DNA from: Choristoneura fumiferana
Taxonomy: Eukaryota > Arthropoda > Insecta > Lepidoptera > Tortricidae
Length of the DNA stretch: 64,000 nucleotides
Assembly (NCBI RefSeq): GCF_025370935.1
Contig: NC_133472.1
Span: 38,749,684 to 38,813,683 of the forward strand
Direction of reading: 5' to 3'
Shown here piece by piece: positions 45,435-57,341 of this stretch. Both the position numbers and the translations under genes were made by a program. The notes beneath the pieces are model-generated. The model was not told the origin of the DNA. It worked only from the letters and a program-made list of their open reading frames with translations, and ran no database searches. Numbering within the stretch: position 1 is the first letter of the stretch; each line of letters begins with the position of its first letter.

Positions 45435-46206
45435 CATATATTAGGTAGTAATCTAGCCTATAGCTCGATCTCTAAAATTTAAGGAATGATACATCCAATA
45501 AGATATATCACTTCGCCCGTCATGTAACATACGAACGACGAAACAGAGTGCACTTATGAAATAGCTATAAAGTAACAGCTATGTGAAAACAACACAAAAT
45601 GAGGTTTTATAGGTATTTACGAGTCGTGATGCAAATTGTGAACCATTGCCGCAAAGCTAGAGACCTAATCAGCGCTTGCAGTTGCAGCACTGCATTACGG
45701 ATTGCAACTTATAATGGTACTTACCTAATTCGTTGCACTTCTATTATTTGAACTCAAATAAGATGGATTTATCCACATAGGTATAACTTGTTTGTATTCT
45801 GCCGTCATAACGAAAAGGGTCACAAGTAATTTTTTCTGTGAAATTGAGATAAATACATATTCAGAATCAGGAAGAAAAGGCGTATCTGTCTGATTTTTTT
45901 CTAGACATCGTCGTAAATAACTTTCGGAGATACCGTAAGCCTACAGGGCACAACTGCCCAAGATATTCAAATTTATAATAAAGCAAAGAGGCATTTTTGG
46001 CTATGGTTAAAATGGTTAGTTAAAAAGGTTCATTTCAGTGATATTAAATTTAAATAAAGCGCCTATTTATAAATGTGCCTTATTTTAATGTTAAACGACG
46101 TTGAATATTAAAATGGAAACGCATAAATAAATAACAGAAAATATGCCTATTTTGCCTAACATTTTAACCACTTGTCTAAAATGTTATAATGAATAGGCAC
46201 ATTTTT
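45435..46206. other. Intron sequence without recognisable content
   Basis: AT-rich. 45960-46200 contains an inverted pair around 'GCCTATTTATAAATGTGCC' / 'GAATAGGCACATTT', possibly a further short element. Confidence 0.4.
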
Positions 46207-46829
46207 AGGGTTCCGTAGTCAACTAGGAACCCTTATAGTTTCGCCATGTCTGTCCATCTGTCTGTCTGTCTGTCCGCGGGTAAGCTCAGAGACCGTTAGT
46301 ACTAGAAAATTGTTATTTGACATGAATACACATATCAGTTACGTCGACAAAGCGGAACAATAAAAAAAGGAAAAAAATTTTTTTTACTTTACTCCCATAG
46401 ACGTACTCGACTAACCCTATATTGTGGGGTAACGTTGGATAGGTCTTTTAAAGCTATTGGGGGGTTGCTACGACAATTTTTCTATTCAGTGATCTGTTTG
46501 CGAAATATTCAACTTTAAAGTGCAAATATTCATTGAAATCGAGCGTCCCTTGTCCCTCCCCCCCCGCACTAAAATCTAAACTGTTGGGTGGAAAAATTTG
46601 AAAAAAATCAGAATGGTAGTAAATATATGAAATTTACAAGGAAAATTATAGCGGCTAAGATTGCTTGAGAATTATTAGTGGTTTAAGAGTAAATAGAAGC
46701 CTAAGGTAAGGTAAACTTGGAAGATTCAGTACACAATACGAAATCCTTAGAAAAATATTATTTGATTTTTTCATAATGGCTACGGAACCCTATCCTGGGC
46801 GTGTATGACACGCTCTTGGCTGGTTTTTA
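46207..46829 (+). repeat. AGGGTTCCG repeat, copy 4 (full length)
   Basis: AGGGTTCCGTAGTCAACTAG at the start; GGCTACGGAACCCTATCCTG, GGCGTGTATGACACGCTCTT then GGCTGGTTTTT at the end. The terminal hairpin is present with one change. Confidence 0.8.
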
Positions 46830-48674
46830 TTTAGTTATGCCTGTACTTGTACTACATTGCAAGATTATTTTTACTTTATTTATTTTGTTAAGTAAAAACA
46901 GAAAAAAACATTCACACACAGACACACACAAACATCACGATTGTATTCCCAAATGGGGTAGGCAGAACACACGAAACGTAACCGTTTCGGAGCCACTTTT
47001 AGCAATTTTAGGTTCTAAAACGACAACTTAAAAAACTTTCAACCTTTATTTTTCTCGAGTTTGACAAAATGTTAGATGTGCCCTTTCGGCATTCCGACGG
47101 CATTATTCTGATTGTGATGAATTTTTAAAATAGTTTTCCAAAAAAAAACCTTATTAGTACGTTAGTATGATTATCAAAAAATATTGGACACGTAACGTAT
47201 TCTTTCCTTTGCCATTTAGGACTCCTTGGAGAGGGAAGTTGTTAAGAAGCGAATACTAAGTACTAATTCTTTACAAACATTCCGACTTTGAAACGGAACA
47301 TTATCAATATTGACCTTTTTCACATGTTAAATGGTTACCAGTCGACCTAGCGGATAAGTATATGGTATAATAGTAAGAAACTGAGCATACTCACTAAGTG
47401 CACTAGCACAGCACTTAAGGCATTAGTCCCACCGCAATTCGCTATAGACTATTTTCTAGCTCAAGAAACAACCTAGAGATATCGCTAGCTGTTCCCACTG
47501 CTGCCGAAAACTCTCTCTCCACTAGTTTATCGCAGAATTAAAGATCTATTTATTTATGTTTTAATGGGATATCATATCTCAGGAATAGTCCATGATTCTT
47601 AAAAATATGAGAGTAGATTTTTTTTAATTATTTCGTTTTATTATATTACGGGGCGACCTTTTATCGATTTATGAGGGGTCAATCATTTGCTTCTTTGCTT
47701 TTCCTTTTTTTTATTTGTAGAGAACCGCGTACAACTTTAATTTTACTTGCTTATAACTGTAGGTACCAACGTACAGAACGCTTAGTGCCAAAGTAATACT
47801 CGCACTTGACTTTTCAGTTTGCATGCTTGTTCAGTTTTCAGAAACAGATGAAGATAAACGTATGTAAGTTAACGGAAGCTAACTAAGTGTTTATGACAAT
47901 GGAGTAATAAGTAGGTAAGTAAGTTGTCCTAACGCTCTGTCTAAATATGTAAATTATTTTACCTATTATACAATACATATACAGACGTAGAAGCATAAAG
48001 TTCGTCTTCTGCTTTAAATTACTTGGACCTTCTCGAATACAGCTCTCAGACATATCTGTCTAATAACAATACCATTTACGTGCATATTTTTTACCATCAT
48101 TTGTTGGTAAGTAACACGTTTCATGTTTTTTATAAATTGTTAAAAATAACATCTGATTTATTGGTCAATTACGCATATTGTTGTCTGTCTATGATTTAAT
48201 ACAAAGGTCAGACGAAATAGTGTTCAAACTCAGCAGTTTTTGCTAAAAAGAACACTGATGAAAAAAGACAATTGAAAAGTTAAGACGTAAATACAAACCA
48301 AATAACAACACACCCGTACATCCATCGTCTTTGTAGCATTTGTACCGTAATTATGTATAATCAATTTTCAAGCTTTCAATTTATTAACGAACAAGAACAA
48401 AAACAAAATTCAATCATCTATAGGTACAGTACAGTACAAAGATTATGTTTCATCTTTAGGGTGGGACATTAAAAGTACTTACTTATTTTTAGTAACTTGG
48501 GTGGTTTTAAGGGTGTCTAGTTGGAATTCCACCACAGTTGCAGTATTCTAAGGGTAGAGGGAGCTAACTGTAAAATATTGCAGCTTTGGGGCAATTCAAA
48601 CTATTTTTACTAACTTAGGTGACATTAGGGATTGTTGGAATTGCCCCATAGTTGCAGTATTCGGTTCTACAATC
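46830..48674. other. Intron sequence without gene signal
   Basis: 46910-46935 is a short CA-rich run. 48480-48660 holds two diverged tandem copies of 'AACTTGGGTGG.TT..GGG...GTTGGAATT.C..CA.AGTTGCAGTATTC'. Nothing coding. Confidence 0.45.
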
Positions 48675-48884
48675 TCACTAGAATTATAAATGCGAAAGTT
48701 TATAAGTCTGTTTGTTACTCCATCACGTCAAACCGCTGAACCGATTCAGATGAAATTCGGTACACGGATAGTTTGAGTTACGGAGAAGGACATAGGATAG
48801 TTTTTATCCCGGGAAATGGAATAGTTCCCGCGGAGGAGCGATAAACGAATTCTATGCGGACGGAGTCGCGGATAACAGGCTAGT
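48675..48884 (+). mobile_element. Helitron-like short element, copy 3
   Basis: Begins TCTCACTAGAATTATAAATG and ends GGACGGAGTCGCGGATAACA then GGCTAGT, preceded by A. Core shares GTTTGTTACTCCATCACG, TTTTATCCCGGGA and AGTTCCCGCGG with other copies. Confidence 0.75.
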
Positions 48885-49084
48885 ATCTAATAAGGGCTTA
48901 TCTTATCTACATAAGGGCTTTTTGGGCTGCAGCTCAGAGCCCCGTGGGCATAAAGGGCCCCCGAACCTTATCAGAAACATATTATATCATTATCTAACAG
49001 AGTTTTCGACAAAAGTAGCAATAACTACATCTGTAGCGTTTTTGTGGGGTAATTCAAACTATTCTTAGTTACTTTAGGTATGAA

Positions 49085-49420
49085 TTGTTCTATAAGTAAA
49101 GGTAAACCAAAAATATATGACTAATGTCAAGAGGGCGCTATTGTTCTTATTTATATGGCAACAGTTCAGTATAGTCGGAACAATGACATCTTGGCTTGTC
49201 TACAACGTTTACCTGTTAGCTCTGATGTTAATTTGCAAAGGTTTTGTAGTGAAATAGTTAAACATTATTTACAATGATCCGTTGTTGACTACTGCGGGCA
49301 TTTTTTGTTATTGTTCAAAGAAACCGCCACGGTGACACTGACAAAGAAATTAGTTCCAATAAAATTCCGCAACATGGCGAAGAGTCATATATTTCTGGTC
49401 AGGCTTTAGTTGCGATAGCC
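49085..49420. mobile_element. Probable inverted-repeat element, about 335 bp
   Basis: 'AACCAAAAATATATGACTAA' near 49092 and the inverse 'GAGTCATATATTTCTGGTCA' near 49382 bound a region with 'GAGGGCGCTATTGTTCTTAT' and 'ATATGGCAACAGTTCAGTAT'. This combination is familiar from lepidopteran repeats. No target duplication was resolved. Confidence 0.5.
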
Positions 49421-49572
49421 CTCCGTTCTTACTTTGGGCTCTACCTAGCGCTCCTGTCGATACAAAAGTGACGGGGGTGCAAGCAGGATAATCCTCATCA
49501 ACCATTAATCTCTAACGAATAACACATTCGCAGCGCTAAGTCCTATTAAAAAAATTGTATTACTTTACTAAC

Positions 49573-49744
49573 CGCTCCTGGGATCCCAGCTGATATGAAG
49601 AGGGCCAAAGTGTCCGGCCAAGGTAGCAGTTTGTACTGTTCCCACCATCGTTTCACGATAAGGCTCACGTAGAATCCGAGCACAAATGACATTGGTATAG
49701 ACTCGCTTTGCGCCCCGAAGTATTGTCGGACTTTTTCGAATACC
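49573..49744 (-). CDS. Bestrophin-family channel, exon 2 in this window (pore neck)
   Basis: 172 bases, acceptor ttgttcccag, donor GGAGCG|gttagt. It encodes VFEKVRQYFGAQSESIPMSF, VLGFYVSLIVKRWWEQYKLL and PWPDTLALFISAGIPGA. IPMSFVLGFYV carries the three hydrophobic residues (Ile, Phe, Phe at the places of human I76, F80, F84) that form the pore neck of the second membrane helix. The motif RWW.QY..LPWPD is a family hallmark. The first base completes the AG left by exon 1. The upstream intron is 13.5 kb and the downstream intron 22.4 kb. Confidence 0.97.
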
Positions 49745-49794
49745 CTGGGAACAACACATTACTATTAATAAACAAATTAATAATCTTTCAAACG

Positions 49795-49890
49795 TTTAAG
49801 TTCTCGAATGGAGACCATGGGTCGGCAAGCGCAAGTCTTCCACCAACGAGATGGACGGATGACCTGGTTAAAATTCACAGTGGATGTGGC
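49795..49890 (+). mobile_element. RTE-type LINE relic beside bestrophin exon 2
   Basis: TTAAGTTCTCGAATGGAGAC, TCGGCAAGCGCAAG and CCAACGAGATGGACGGATGA then CCTGGTTAAA correspond to the RTE C-terminal text (VLEWRP..G.R..., PPTRWTDDLVK). It is a fragment of fewer than 100 bases, starting 51 bases outside the exon. Confidence 0.75.
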
Positions 49891-50680
49891 GATTAACGAA
49901 CTTTTCAACTCTTAATGGCATCGGCTTGAAACTTGGTACTGAACTAGGAATATGTAGTTCGAGTGACAACGCAAGTACAGCCAACAAAAGTAAAGTCAGC
50001 AAAAGCAAATTTGTACCTTAAATTAACATATTTGTCGTCATTTTGACATTTCATTTGCCTTTGCCACGCAGGGATAAACTTTTAATAATAAGACGTTTAT
50101 CGCTGTCCGTGCCCGCTGTATTATGTTCTATAAATTTAACTAATAATTAAAGTGACAAGGAACTCAGCACGGCAACATCCTAAACTATATCTTTTTATTT
50201 TCCTCCGTGATATAGCGTGGAGGTTTTTGTGGCGGCTAGCGACCGCGATAAAAAATAGCGTCAAGTTTTTGTTTTTATACAAATTCTGGGACTGAGCTGT
50301 TAGAAGTCTAAATAATATGAACTAATATTATAATATTAAATAAATATGATGGGCAGGACAATTTATACCAAATAAGCTGGCGCCAAATTAAACGAGGTTG
50401 TAGTAATTAATAAAGAGCTAGGGAACTGAGGAGCATGCATAGTATATGTATAGAAATATACACTTATAGTTATATGAGACAGTAGTAGGTACCCTAAGTG
50501 TGGTTTCGGGTTAGAATTACACCACTCCATTTCTTCCGTGGATGTCGTAAGAGGCGATTGAGGATATAGGTTAAAACCGTAGGCGACAGGCTAGCAATCT
50601 GTCACTATTGTACCGTTTTTGCCAAACTTTAACTTTGCAAAAAAATTGCTAAAAGTGGCTCCGAAGCGGTAAGCGGAAGC

Positions 50681-50681
<1 letters not shown>
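49891..50681. other. Intron sequence without gene signal
   Basis: 49895-50000 (ACGAACTTTTCAACTCTTAA, TGGCATCGGCTTGAAACTTG) is a piece of the repeat seen at 35951 and 58920. 50500-50600 (ATTTCTTCCGTGGATGTCGT, AAGAGGCGATTGAGGATATA) resembles a LINE 3' region, unconfirmed. Confidence 0.45.
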
Positions 50682-50748
<67 letters not shown>

Positions 50749-50801
50749 CGTGTGTGTGTGTGTGTGTGTGTGCGTGTGTGCGTGCGTGCGTGCGTGCGTG
50801 C

Positions 50802-50837
<36 letters not shown>
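50682..50837. repeat. (TG)n microsatellite, about 156 bp
   Basis: Nearly pure TG dinucleotides, with a TTCG break near 50747 and an interior (TGCG)n block at 50771-50806. The apparent Thr-His and Cys-Val ORFs over it are artefacts. Confidence 0.95.
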
Positions 50838-50839
<2 letters not shown>

Positions 50840-53262
50840 TAAGTAAGTACCTTATAGTTCTCGATCTAGTAAGTACATACCAAATATTCATTTCATCATC
50901 AAAATATACTGGGATTCGGAAATGCTATTCTTCGTCAATCGGTAGAATATCGGGCCGACTAAGTAAGCAAATAAAATCGTTAATATAACCTAACTAAATT
51001 TAACCTGTAGCATTGTATGGGCGCTTAAAACCAGCTGTTATGTATTAAAGTTATAATTTGTATTCTCTGTTACGCATGTCTTACATTTCGCACTCTTTTT
51101 TGTCACGACTGGTTGCGTATCTCTTCGGATAATTAATGCAAGCTTGTGCAGGTACTAGTAATGGTAGGTAGGTACCGGTTTTTCCTTTGAGGAAAACGTG
51201 CACACGAGAATGTATTATATTCTGACAGGACAATACCGTCGTCGCAGAATTTTGGTAAACTAACATTAAGTACAACAATAAGGGGGCATCAAATCAATTC
51301 TCGTGCACAAATTTTTCACACACTTTGGTATGTCATCGGAGCTTTACACATAGTTTTAATGAAGACGCTCGGATAATTTAGGAAGCTGCAAAATATTTTT
51401 TTCACCTCAGCACCTCAAACAGGCAGGTTTTGCTATGAGAAATCAGTGAGCAAAATCGCATTTTGCTCACTCCGTGAGACAAAGTAACTTTTTAATTATT
51501 ATTTTTAAATGCTGAGTACAGTGTTGGGTCTACTCACTGAATTCCAAATATTTGAACTTTACTTTGATCTGTCATTTCACTTCAACTCGAAAAAAGCAAG
51601 AGATGGGATCAAATTTGTCGATTACAAACATAAATTAAATTTTTGGTATTAAAAATATATCGGAATATTTCCAAAATGTAAATTTTCCCGATCTTTTAAT
51701 AAAGTATGCAACCTCGTTGCACGAAAGCCGCTTCTCTTGTTTTTTTTTTATAAAAGAATTCCGTATACTGCCTCTTCAGTATATTTATTATTTGTTAAAT
51801 TCAATGATTTTTTAACAAATCTATTTATGTTTATGTAATAGAAATCTTAATAAAAATCATATTTAAAGGTTTAATTGTTCAACCTTTTCAATTACTCCGA
51901 GATGAGGCTTTTTGCAGTATTAAAAAATAAGTGTGACATTAGTACAAGAAGTTAAGATTGCATGTTATGAGTATGCGATTTCTATTGTAGCTACTGGACT
52001 CTTTTTATGGTTTTAAATGTAATTATTGCATTTGATAATAATCGGATTCTATTTAAAAAAATGTGTTTGTTTTGTAAACAGGTGGGTATGTGGTTTTATT
52101 CTTATGTTACATTTAAATTATGTTCTCGCTGCTGAGGTGAAAAATTGTATGTGTCACACGAGACCAAAGTTTTTTTGCATCTCGTGTATTTCAATCCCTT
52201 GCTGATCTCAGGATTCTAACCTAGAATCACTCGCTAATGCTCGTGATTCAATTATAGAATCCTTCGCTTACTCGGGATTCGAAATCAACACTCGCAACAA
52301 AAAACAACTTTGCTCTCTTGTTGCACAAATAACTATTATCCACTTGTTATTTAGTTACCTACAATTACAAGTGAAGTTAATATAAAGGATTTAAAAATAC
52401 GCGAAGAGCGTAAAACCCATCCTAATCAGAACAGCCAAGTCATCATGAACTTAACTACAAGCCTACGGGTCAGACAGGTATAGTCTTAGGTCTTTTAAAA
52501 TCGGTCAAAATTTTTTTTTCTTCGCTTTTGTCATAAACTAATTACTAGTAATTACCATGTTCTAACAATAAACTGAGCCGTTTGTTGAGGCTAACGGGAG
52601 TCAAAAGTAAGTATAATTTAGCATAGTTGACTGTAAATAAACTTCTGTATGTGCGATTAAACCGTTTGACACTAAATACAATTCAATGCAATAGAAGATT
52701 GTTCAACAAGGGATTAAACAAGCCATAATGACAAGAGATGTTTAGCTACCTGAGCAGAGCAAGGGTGGCTATGGTTCGATTGGCATTATGGTTTTTTTAG
52801 TTTTTACTTAGAATGCGATGAAAAAAACTATGTTCTGTTCAAAATTACAATATTACTTTTTAAAAACTTACGCTCGACTAATGGACAGGCCATCTGTTCG
52901 AAATTCAAATACTTAGCAAAATAAAATTTGTAGCGCAGTTTTTTTCTTTTCTTATATTGATTATGAAGTGATGCTTTAAAAGCTTGCACATTTAGCCAAC
53001 AGTTTTAAAAATTGAAAACTAATTGGACTACGCACGCATAATGAAATGAATTAATCCTTAATTCATATTCGTAATCATTACTTGTTTCACGAAATTCAAT
53101 GGTGTTTTTTTATATTTTTGCACAGTTGTCATTTTGAGGTTATAAGTGGAAATTATAGGTGGAAACGCCCTCCCTAAAAATCCGGCATTCACAAACACCG
53201 TGTTGGCTGTTTAGGGGTTTCCAACGTAAATTAAAAATAATTTACTTTAATCCCTAGAGAAT
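50838..53262. other. Gene-poor part of the first giant intron
   Basis: 51300-52330: 'TTGTTGCACAAATAAC', 'AACCTCGTTGCACGAAAGCC' and 'CACTCGCAACAAAAAAC' suggest a degenerate dispersed element. No exon or clear boundary. Confidence 0.45.
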
Positions 53263-53588
53263 AAAACCGGCCAAGAGCGTGTCGGACACGCCCAAAATAG
53301 GCTTCCGTAGCCATTACGAAAACATTAAGTAATATTTTTCTAAGGATTTCGTATTATGTACGGAATCTTCCAAGTTGCTATTTACTCTTAAATTACTGAT
53401 AATTCTCAAGCAAACTTAGCCGTTATAGTTTTCCTTGTAAGTTTGATATACTTACAACCATCCTAAATTTTTTCAATTTTTTCCACCCACTGGTTTAGAT
53501 TTTAGAGGGGGGGGACGCTCGATTTTAATGAAAACTTGCACTTTAAAGTTGAATATTTCGCTAACAAATCACTGAATCGAAAAAAAAT
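53263..53588 (-). repeat. AGGGTTCCG repeat, copy 5 (3' half)
   Basis: On the minus strand it ends GGCTACGGAAGCC, TTGGGCGTGTCCGACACGC then TCTTGGCCGGTTTTAT. It breaks off at the 'ATTTTTTTTCGATTCAGTGA' position of the other copies. Confidence 0.75.
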
Positions 53589-53971
53589 ACGTGAAAGCCA
53601 ATCTTCTTACAGTGATTCTTTAGCTATGTTTAATTAAAATCTGTTCAAACATGTTTGAGATATTGAACTTTGAAATAAAAACGTGTTTTGAAACGTTGGG
53701 CGTTTTCAAATTTTTTAAGTTAGTTGGTTGTGTTCTGTTGTGATCTTTTGTCCTGCATCACCAGCTTTGACGTCACTGCAACTTTAAATAAAAGGCACTA
53801 AGTTTTAAAACCCCACACCGTTTTCCCAGAACATGTTTTAAAACATAAGTATTTACTGTGATGACTATGAAAGCCTTCATATATTTTGTTGTGTGACCTC
53901 CTTGCATACATAATTTTTCTGTAACGGTTACTATGCATTTGGCTTTAATTATAATAGGCTTAAGTGGCTTA

Positions 53972-54337
53972 TCCTACTATGTAATATTATAAATGCGAAA
54001 GTTTGTGTGTATGTGTGCGTGTGTGTTGGTTACTCCTTCACGCTAAAACGGCTGGACGGATTTGGATGAAATTTGGTATGTACGTAGGTGCTGGACGTCT
54101 GGAATAACACAAAACATAAGCTAGGTACTTTTTATCCCGAGATTCCCACGGGATAGGAATAAAATTTAGAAATTTGATCTGCTGGGTATAGTCTTGATAT
54201 TGTGGACAGTTGTTCTTAACAAAACTTTTTAAATTTTGGGGATTGCCTGGGGAATTTTGTAAAATCCCGGAATTTCAATTGTAACTACCAGATCGAATAA
54301 GTAGTTTACGAGTGCAAAGCCGCGGGTAAACTCTTGT
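53972..54337 (+). mobile_element. Helitron-like element, copy 4 (longer core)
   Basis: Begins TCCTACTATGTAATATTATA and ends GAGTGCAAAGCCGCGGGT then AAACTCTTGT, a damaged CTAGT. The core (TTTTATCCCGAGATTCCCAC, GGGGAATTTTGTAAAATCCC) is the same as in the 59157 element. Confidence 0.65.
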
Positions 54338-54689
54338 GTACAATAAAGAGTAAACACAAACAAGCATCGGTGTTAAAAAAGACATTGGGCGTGACTTGGA
54401 ACAGTTGAAATGTAGAGCATCATATTAGTAGATTTTTATTTATCGAAACTAAGAATACACAATAAGAAAAAAAAACGGAACTATAAACTACGTATGTATT
54501 TCGGTTTTGAAAAGACCTTCTTAAAGCAAACTACACATTTATCTGACGTTTTGTGTTTTGACGCGTCAGTCAATCTGACTGTATACGAGTAGGTACTCAG
54601 TATTTTTATCTAGTCACTTGCAGTCTGCCACAGCGAAGCATAAAAAAATCTGCCACGTACTTAACGGTCCTAAAAATAAGAGTCGTATC

Positions 54690-55130
54690 TAGCTAGTGAT
54701 ATAACGAATATTCGGATATTCGCATTCGCATTCGCAAAATTTCTGCGAATGTTTTGCGAATATCAATATCAGAAAAAAAAAATACAATTATTAGATAATA
54801 GATAGGTTGATCAAATCATAATACATTCATTTCTTATGTTTTTTATACAAAAAAATAACTTAATCTCGTAATCACATTATCAGTCTTCACTTAATCATTT
54901 GGTATTATTTATTTATTTACTTTGCGATGCGTTCGTATAAACTGGGTAATTCTCGGAACAAAGTACCTACAAACGGAACGCACTTCGTTCGAACGAGACT
55001 GCCATAGACAATTTGGCACCAAAACGAAAAACTGAATATTCACATTCGCATTCGCGAATGTCGGTAGCAGATATTCGCATTCGCATTCACATTCGCGAAT
55101 GTTCAAAAAATGTCTTTCGTTACATCACTA
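54690..55130. mobile_element. hAT-like non-autonomous element with 8-bp target duplication
   Basis: GTCGTATC occurs directly at both borders (54682-54689 and 55131-55138). Ends are TAG(CTAG)TGATATAACG and the inverse CGTTACATCACTA, fitting the TAGNG start of hAT elements. Subterminal arrays of ATTCGC/GCGAAT occur at both sides (54718-54765, 55035-55105). The 65-codon ORF at 54909-55106 is made of that repeat (ECECECE) and is not a transposase. Confidence 0.75.
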
Positions 55131-55138
55131 GTCGTATC

Positions 55139-55887
55139 AGATATGCATGCTTTTTTGTGTCAGATACTGGTGCTGGCGACTGTACTTAACTATATTGATA
55201 TACTTTTTGGGAGAAAGGGTTTATCAAAGGATAACTTAAAACAGACCATGACTTATTTATTATTCGTTTTTTCGATCGAGCATATACAATTACTTAAATT
55301 AATTAAAAAAGGAGAGACAGTGTACCTATCGTGTTTTGGATTATTAAATAATCAAGAACACTGATTAAAATATAATTATGTTACAACAACACAAATATAA
55401 TATGTATATTTCTCATTAAAAACTTCCACGGCGGCGTCATTCTTAAATCTCAACCTTTAAAAAAATTGTTTATCGAAAAGGTATCGCTTAGTATTTTAGT
55501 ATTTTTATTCACAAGCATGTTAAACTTAAGTTAAATTAACATTCGTTTGTTATTATCTGTCACTTTGACATTTCTCTTTGTCAGATACCTACAGACAAAA
55601 AAAGAATTTTTTGTTTCTTTTTATCTGTAGGACGGTAAGATCTAATGACTTTTGAATAAGAACGTGAAAATATCTTTTCTCTAATATGCTTGGAAATGTC
55701 CGCCTAACTGTCACAAACATACTTACACGAAGTTCTTCTATAGACTACAAATAAAAATAAAAAAACACTTTTCGGCCGCTCAGAGCTTAGGTTACTTCTT
55801 TTTTATGTACGTAAACTGATAATTGTACAAAATAATGTAAACAAATTCACTCTAACTGTAAGAAAAAAAATCATGGGACACTTGACA
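55139..55887. other. Intron sequence without recognisable content
   Basis: AT-rich with an 84-codon ORF (55110-55364) that starts inside the hAT-like end and shows no motif. Confidence 0.45.
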
Positions 55888-56155
55888 CCAACTGACCTAG
55901 CCTAGTGCCAAACTAAGCAAAGCTTTTAGGTAGGTACTATGGATACTAGGCAATACTAGGCAATGGATAAACATATTTAGATAAATAAAATACATACACT
56001 TAGATAAATACATACTTAAATACATATTAAACATCCAAAACCCGAGATCAAACATTCGTATTATTCAAACAAAATATCTGCCCCGGCCGGGAATCGAACC
56101 CAGGACCTCAAGCTTCGTTCGTAGTCAGGTTCTCTTACCACTACTATGTGACCAA
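55888..56155 (-). mobile_element. tRNA-derived SINE type A, copy 2
   Basis: On the minus strand: GTAGTGGTAAGAGAACCTGA, GGTCCTGGGTTCGATTCCCG (box B), GCCGGGGCAGATATTTTG and the end CACTAGGCTAGGTCAGTTGG. Matches copies at 27224 and 59280. Confidence 0.8.
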
Positions 56156-56210
56156 TATTTTCTGATAACTGACTGACTAAATTGTCCAGATTGTTGTTGT
56201 GTGTTGTGTT

Positions 56211-56330
56211 GATCCAGTGGTGGTGTAGGAATATGGCACGCAGCACGGAATGCTGAGGACCTGGGTTCGATTCCCAGCGCTGGTCTCTTTTTCTCGGTTT
56301 TTTGTGTGTATCCATGTTTCAGTTTGTATT
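56211..56330 (+). mobile_element. tRNA-derived SINE type B, head and start of body
   Basis: GATCCAGTGGTGGTGTAGGA (box A region) and GGACCTGGGTTCGATTCCCA (box B) then GCGCTGGTCTCTTTTTCTCG. It is not a functional tRNA: the head does not give a full cloverleaf and has no acceptor-stem pairing that I can see. Confidence 0.65.
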
Positions 56331-56385
56331 TTTGTTGACTAAATGGTTTTTTTTACCCAGGAAACTACCCAATTAAGCAGTTAGC

Positions 56386-56610
56386 ATAGGTAGCGCCACG
56401 AGAGTTGAAGTGAATGATTACATACACAGCTATAATTAGGAATTAAACGAACTTACCTTGTGAAGTTCAATTCCAATTATGCGAGGGTTTCAACCGAAGA
56501 CGATTTAATAACCCGATTGCACAAAAGGAGAATGAATGAAATGAGTAAATGTCACAATCCTGCTGTGTGTGTAATCATTCACTTCAACTCTCGTGGCACT
56601 ATATACCTAC
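56386..56610. mobile_element. MITE with GCCACGAGAGTTGAAGTGAA ends
   Basis: Left arm AGCGCCACGAGAGTTGAAGT then GAATGATTACA, right arm the inverse TGTAATCATTCACTTCAACT then CTCGTGGCACT. Core includes CAATTCCAATTATGCGAGGG. No ORF. Confidence 0.75.
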
Positions 56611-57207
56611 CTAAAGTACAATTCAATAGAATCTGACAATTTTCTACATATTTAAGACACCCTATCGTGGGCACACTTGATTATATATGTCCCTGTTGTT
56701 GCAATTATCATCTAAAAGGAATCAAAAAAGAATAATAGTCACATCACAAAGCCTTAGGCAGCCCTGTGTTTATATTAGTAGGCTGGAAGTGTCTATAAGA
56801 TTGTCAGATTCTATTGAATTGGAGTTTATATCTATTTAATAGGCACAGATACTTTTGTACGTGTACTTTAAAAAGGTGTAAAAAATACCGGTAACTCGTA
56901 AAACACAAATGACACATTCGCCGGTGTTCATTTGTTTTATGCGGACCGTTATTTCACTTTAGGAGCAGTCTGGTCAAGGTCGTCAGATCTACATACCCGT
57001 CGATAACTCCAAGGTAAATGGACGAATGGTATTCAAATAAATCTGCGTAAACAAAATTTACACTTTTAAATTAGATCGATTATGATCTAACACGTGTATT
57101 TAGGAACTGGTCACGTGGCGTCAGGCTCGCATGTGAAGGCCCGCGGCAAAGTGGACTGGAACTTATTTTCAATAAATAAAAGTTGAAATTGCTTTGATGT
57201 ACCTATG
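56611..57207. other. Intron sequence without recognisable content
   Basis: AT-rich, no exon or repeat boundary recognised. Confidence 0.4.
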
Positions 57208-57341
57208 TACAGTCACCAGCACCAATATCTGACACAACCAAGCGTGCATAAATATCTGATACGACTATTTCTAGGGCCGGTAGGATGTGTCAGATATTTT
57301 TGCACGCTCCGCTGTGGCAGATATTAATGTAGGCCACTGTA
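57208..57341. mobile_element. MITE of the CAGTC-ended group (copy 7)
   Basis: TA-CAGTCACCAGCACCAATATC at the left; the right end CACTG-TA is damaged. Core matches copy 6 (GGGCCGGTAGGATGTGTCAG). Confidence 0.7.

Noticed and set aside
50649..50988. Thr-His and Cys-Val repeat ORFs
   Set aside because: They are translations of the TG microsatellite.
54909..55106. 65-codon ORF with ECECECE
   Set aside because: It comes from the ATTCGC arrays inside the hAT-like element.
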